A DNA stretch of 31,286 nt from a virus, in IMG/VR virus record IMGVR_UViG_3300044634_000484, positions 1-31,286 of that record. One strand, given 5' to 3'. The position numbers were made by a program, and so were the translations under genes. Below the pieces are notes generated by a model, which saw nothing but the letters and a program-made list of their open reading frames with translations, did not search any database and was not told where the DNA came from. Position 1 is the first letter of the stretch, and the number at the start of each line of letters is the position of its first letter. Below are positions 29,249 through 31,286 of the stretch, piece by piece.

Positions 29249-29677
29249 ATGGGCGAAGTATGGGCAGATGGAGAGCCAGCAGATCCAAAAAAGCTACAGA
29301 ATCTTCAAAATCAGATAGATCAAATAAAAGAAATATCAGATCAATCTTATAATTTAAGTAAGACTACAGCAGGTGATATCACAACACTTGGAATACATCA
29401 TATAAGATCTGGCATGGCTAGATTTGAAAATGGAATAACCGCCAAAGCAGATCCAGTCTCGGTAGATGTAAATCCTGGTTGGGGAGAAGAATACACAGAT
29501 GCTTTTATAGTTGCATCCCCAAAGCTTAAAGACCCAAAGGCCAGCAATATCAGATGGTCAATATCTGGCGAGGTAACTAATAACGGAACTGCAAAGATAG
29601 TTGTTTATTCAGACTATAAATTAGGTCCATTTAATTTCCATTGGATAAGCGCTGCAATTAAACCTTCTACACTGTAG
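29249..29677 (+). CDS. Small fibre-like protein: coiled coil plus beta-sandwich
   Basis: A 142-residue protein with GAGGAGG six bases before its ATG. Residues about 12-45 form a coiled coil (KKLQNLQNQIDQIKEISDQSYNLSKT). From about residue 50 comes 'HHIRSGMARFENG', then a beta-rich domain (VSVDVNPGWGEEYTDAFIVASPKLKD...WSISGEVTNNGTAKIVVYSDY). The layout of a trimerising helix plus a small sandwich resembles short receptor-binding or H-type lectin-like fibre tips. It is the last gene before a terminator hairpin. Function is inferred from architecture only. Confidence 0.6.
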   Translation: MGEVWADGEPADPKKLQNLQNQIDQIKEISDQSYNLSKTTAGDITTLGIHHIRSGMARFENGITAKADPVSVDVNPGWGEEYTDAFIVASPKLKDPKASNIRWSISGEVTNNGTAKIVVYSDYKLGPFNFHWISAAIKPSTL

Positions 29678-29688
29678 TAGTACATCTA

Positions 29689-29725
29689 TTGACACACTAG
29701 CTTAATATGTTACAATTGGTATAAG
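29689..29725 (+). promoter_or_regulatory. Promoter upstream of the metallophosphoesterase gene
   Basis: TTGACA (29689-29694), 16 bases, TACAAT (29711-29716) with TG at 29708-29709. A second candidate, TGGTATAAG (29717-29725), matches the recurring extended -10 form of this phage. Confidence 0.65.
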
Positions 29726-29728
29726 ATT

Positions 29729-29750
29729 AAGCCACGATATCGTGGCTTTT
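29729..29750 (+). terminator. Terminator hairpin between the fibre-tip and metallophosphoesterase genes
   Basis: A perfect 16-base palindrome GCCACGATATCGTGGC (29731-29746) is flanked by AA and followed by TTTT. It lies just downstream of a promoter, so it may also form near the 5' end of the next transcript. Confidence 0.75.
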
Positions 29751-29769
29751 ATATATATTAAGGGTTTTC

Positions 29770-30570
29770 ATGAGTAACGATTTAAAGTGGATGATTTCAT
29801 CCGACCAGCAATTTCCATATCAGGATGACAATATGATCGCACTTTGGTTTAAGGTTATGAAATGGTTTAAGCCAGACGTGGTAGACTACCTTGGAGATAC
29901 AGATGACCAAGCATGCTACAGCAAGTATACTGAAGGACGCTCAGCAGAATTTTTAAACCTTCACAAGACTGACAGTAGAGATCTTATTGTTCCAATGATG
30001 CGACATGAGGCAAAAGGAGCTAGAGACTTTTACACAAAAACAAGAGAGATGCTTCCAGACGCTCAGCTTTTTTCAGCACTAGGAAACCACGATGTTAGAA
30101 TTTTTAATTATGTAGACGCAAAGCTACCAGATTATATTAATGAGGTTACTCCAGAAGCACTATGGGGTCTAGACTCTTTAGGTTATGAATATATACATTA
30201 CAACGAATTGCCAAAGCGCCGCTTTGGAGATATCCATGTTCACCATGGGCTTTCAATTGCAGCAACTGGATCTGTTCGTAAAGATATGGAAGATTTGCAG
30301 GTATCTTTAATTAGAGGGCACTCACACAGAATTGCTTCCCACCTTGTTACCTATGAATTAAGAAACGGTGGTCAAGGAGAAACCCTTAGAGGTTATGAAC
30401 TTGGGCATATGTGTGATGAAAAGGGTCCAGGAATGAAGTATATGCAACACCATGATTGGCAAAAAGGTTTTGCTATAGCGCATATTGTAAATGATTACCC
30501 ACATATTCAGATGATACATGTGGCACCAGATTATTCATGTGTTGTTGATGGGAAGCTATTTACATTATGA
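29770..30570 (+). CDS. Calcineurin-like metallophosphoesterase
   Basis: A 266-residue protein with AAGGG before the ATG. The metal-site motifs of the family are in order: D12-Q-Q14 (the usual DxH), GD at 42-43 with D46, GNHD at 105-108, H158-H159, and GHSH at 183-186. This fits a binuclear metal phosphoesterase that hydrolyses phosphate mono- or diesters in the cytoplasm. A Gln in place of the first His is a variant I associate with some phage members. The substrate is not evident, and nucleic-acid or nucleotide metabolism is the likely area. It overlaps the next gene by four bases. Confidence 0.85.
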   Translation: MSNDLKWMISSDQQFPYQDDNMIALWFKVMKWFKPDVVDYLGDTDDQACYSKYTEGRSAEFLNLHKTDSRDLIVPMMRHEAKGARDFYTKTREMLPDAQLFSALGNHDVRIFNYVDAKLPDYINEVTPEALWGLDSLGYEYIHYNELPKRRFGDIHVHHGLSIAATGSVRKDMEDLQVSLIRGHSHRIASHLVTYELRNGGQGETLRGYELGHMCDEKGPGMKYMQHHDWQKGFAIAHIVNDYPHIQMIHVAPDYSCVVDGKLFTL

Positions 30571-30755
30571 TGAAATGCAATAAGTGTCAAGGTAGGGTTT
30601 TTGTAGATAGAGTATTCTCACAAAAATTACACGTAGAGCTTTTCTGCATGATGTGCGGTAAAAGATGGATGATTAATAAGGATACGAGTGCACTAGGTAA
30701 ATGGATAGAAAAAAGAGAAAACAGCCAACTAAAAGCATTCGGTATTTCTTCTTAA
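30567..30755 (+). CDS. Zinc-ribbon protein
   Basis: A 62-residue protein starting in an ATGATGA overlap with the previous stop (either ATG, 30567 or 30570, could be used). C4-x2-C7 and C27-x2-C30 form a zinc ribbon, followed by a basic helix (GKWIEKRENSQLKAF). Such short ribbons are common among actinobacteriophage genes and may bind DNA or RNA. The specific role is unknown. Confidence 0.75.
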   Translation: MMKCNKCQGRVFVDRVFSQKLHVELFCMMCGKRWMINKDTSALGKWIEKRENSQLKAFGISS

Positions 30756-31183
30756 ATAACAAGATACATAAAGTATTAAGTCATTCAAGATCTAAAGACC
30801 AAATGGTTGCTTGGTGCTATCCTGATAAAAAAAGATTGTTGTATTCTTATTCACAAGTTTTAAAAACTATGGAGAATGCATATTCAACTAGTCAAGTAGC
30901 TCAAATGCTTGGCAAGCATAAGGTTACTATAGAAGATTACATTTTGGACGGGAAGATAAGATACCCACAAAAAGTATATCCGATAGGTAATCCAGATAGC
31001 ACATGGTATAAGTTTATGTATAGCGAATCGGACATTATGGACATTCATGAGTTTATATTAGAATCAGGTTATTCTAATAATATGCCTTCAAGAAATGAGA
31101 TGAGGGCTCTTCTCAAACACAACACTATATTGTATACTAAGACAACAGAAGGGAACTTTGTACCAGTATGGAAAGCAGAGTAG
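30701..31183 (+). CDS. Helix-turn-helix DNA-binding protein
   Basis: A 160-residue protein with a basic N-terminus (MDRKKRKQPTKS), a conserved-looking 'NKIHKVLSHSRSKDQMVAWCYPDKKRLLYSYSQV', and a helix-turn-helix of the MerR/excisionase type at about residues 61-88 (YSTSQVAQMLGKHKVTIEDY). The C-terminal part is mixed alpha/beta. It overlaps the zinc-ribbon gene by 55 bases, which is long, but the sequence before any later Met also looks like part of the domain, so I keep the first ATG. It could be a regulator or a DNA-transaction factor. Confidence 0.7.
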   Translation: MDRKKRKQPTKSIRYFFLNNKIHKVLSHSRSKDQMVAWCYPDKKRLLYSYSQVLKTMENAYSTSQVAQMLGKHKVTIEDYILDGKIRYPQKVYPIGNPDSTWYKFMYSESDIMDIHEFILESGYSNNMPSRNEMRALLKHNTILYTKTTEGNFVPVWKAE

Positions 31184-31286
31184 CACCAGCAAGAGTTGTA
31201 GTATGTGAAGTATGTAAGAAAGAATTAGTAGTGCGTTGGGGCATTTTTGCTCATGACACTTTAAGCAGACATAGAAAGGCGGAGCA
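31168..31286 (+). CDS. Small zinc-binding protein, truncated by the window end
   Basis: ATG 31168 overlaps the previous gene by 16 bases and the frame is open to the end of the window, giving 39 complete codons. C14-x2-C17 (VCEVCKKE) and two histidines (AHDTLSRHRK) resemble a single C2H2-type finger. It continues beyond the window, so the family cannot be settled. Confidence 0.55.
   Translation, partial: MESRVAPARVVVCEVCKKELVVRWGIFAHDTLSRHRKAE

Overview
This window is the late structural region of a tailed dsDNA phage (siphovirus type), read entirely on the plus strand. The DNA is AT-rich by eye. Gene order is canonical: end of the major capsid protein, head-tail connector and neck genes, tail terminator, tail tube, tail assembly chaperone with a -1 frameshift, tape measure, distal tail and tail hub proteins, fibres, then small accessory genes. 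The protein style (chaperone frameshift product, HeH-domain protein after the capsid, short zinc-ribbon and HTH genes after a metallophosphoesterase) looks most like phages of Actinobacteria. The low GC suggests a low-GC, perhaps aquatic, host, but the host is an inference. No integrase, tRNA, CRISPR or insertion sequence is visible.

Layout. 1-191: C-terminus of the major capsid protein, closed by a strong terminator. 292-3391: five closely packed or overlapping genes for the head-tail interface and tail terminator. 3495-4274: tail tube protein, closed by a second strong terminator. 4382-5049: tail assembly chaperone with its frameshifted extension. 5049-16823: a very large tape measure protein of 3924 residues. 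16823-20733: distal tail protein and tail hub. 20757-28717: a small protein that appears to be translated from a leaderless transcript, a baseplate-like protein and two large fibre proteins. 28843-29677: three small genes with coiled coils, one of them only 57 residues. 29770-31286: metallophosphoesterase, zinc ribbon, HTH protein and the start of a second zinc-binding protein.

The most unusual element is the tape measure. Besides the usual core, hydrophobic segments and coiled coils, it seems to carry three embedded enzyme-like modules: a kinase-like domain, an HExxH metalloprotease and a GNAT-like domain. They are punctuated by GGxV motifs. The last two each follow an identical 15-residue motif (HKGGPVGHRHGRNLP) and a hydrophobic P-x-x-G segment resembling the linkers of polymorphic toxins. 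This suggests a cargo-carrying tape measure that could deliver effector domains into the host with the DNA.

The last large fibre gene has Phe-Phe-Pro-Pro repeat linkers between beta-sandwich domains. A decayed in-frame piece of the same repeat lies beyond three tandem TGA stops, a trace of cassette loss or exchange at the fibre tip. Regulation appears to rely on terminator-promoter pairs, with recurrent extended -10 promoters (TGnTATAAT). The capsid fragment and tail tube genes prefer CGT arginine codons over AGA, in keeping with very high expression.
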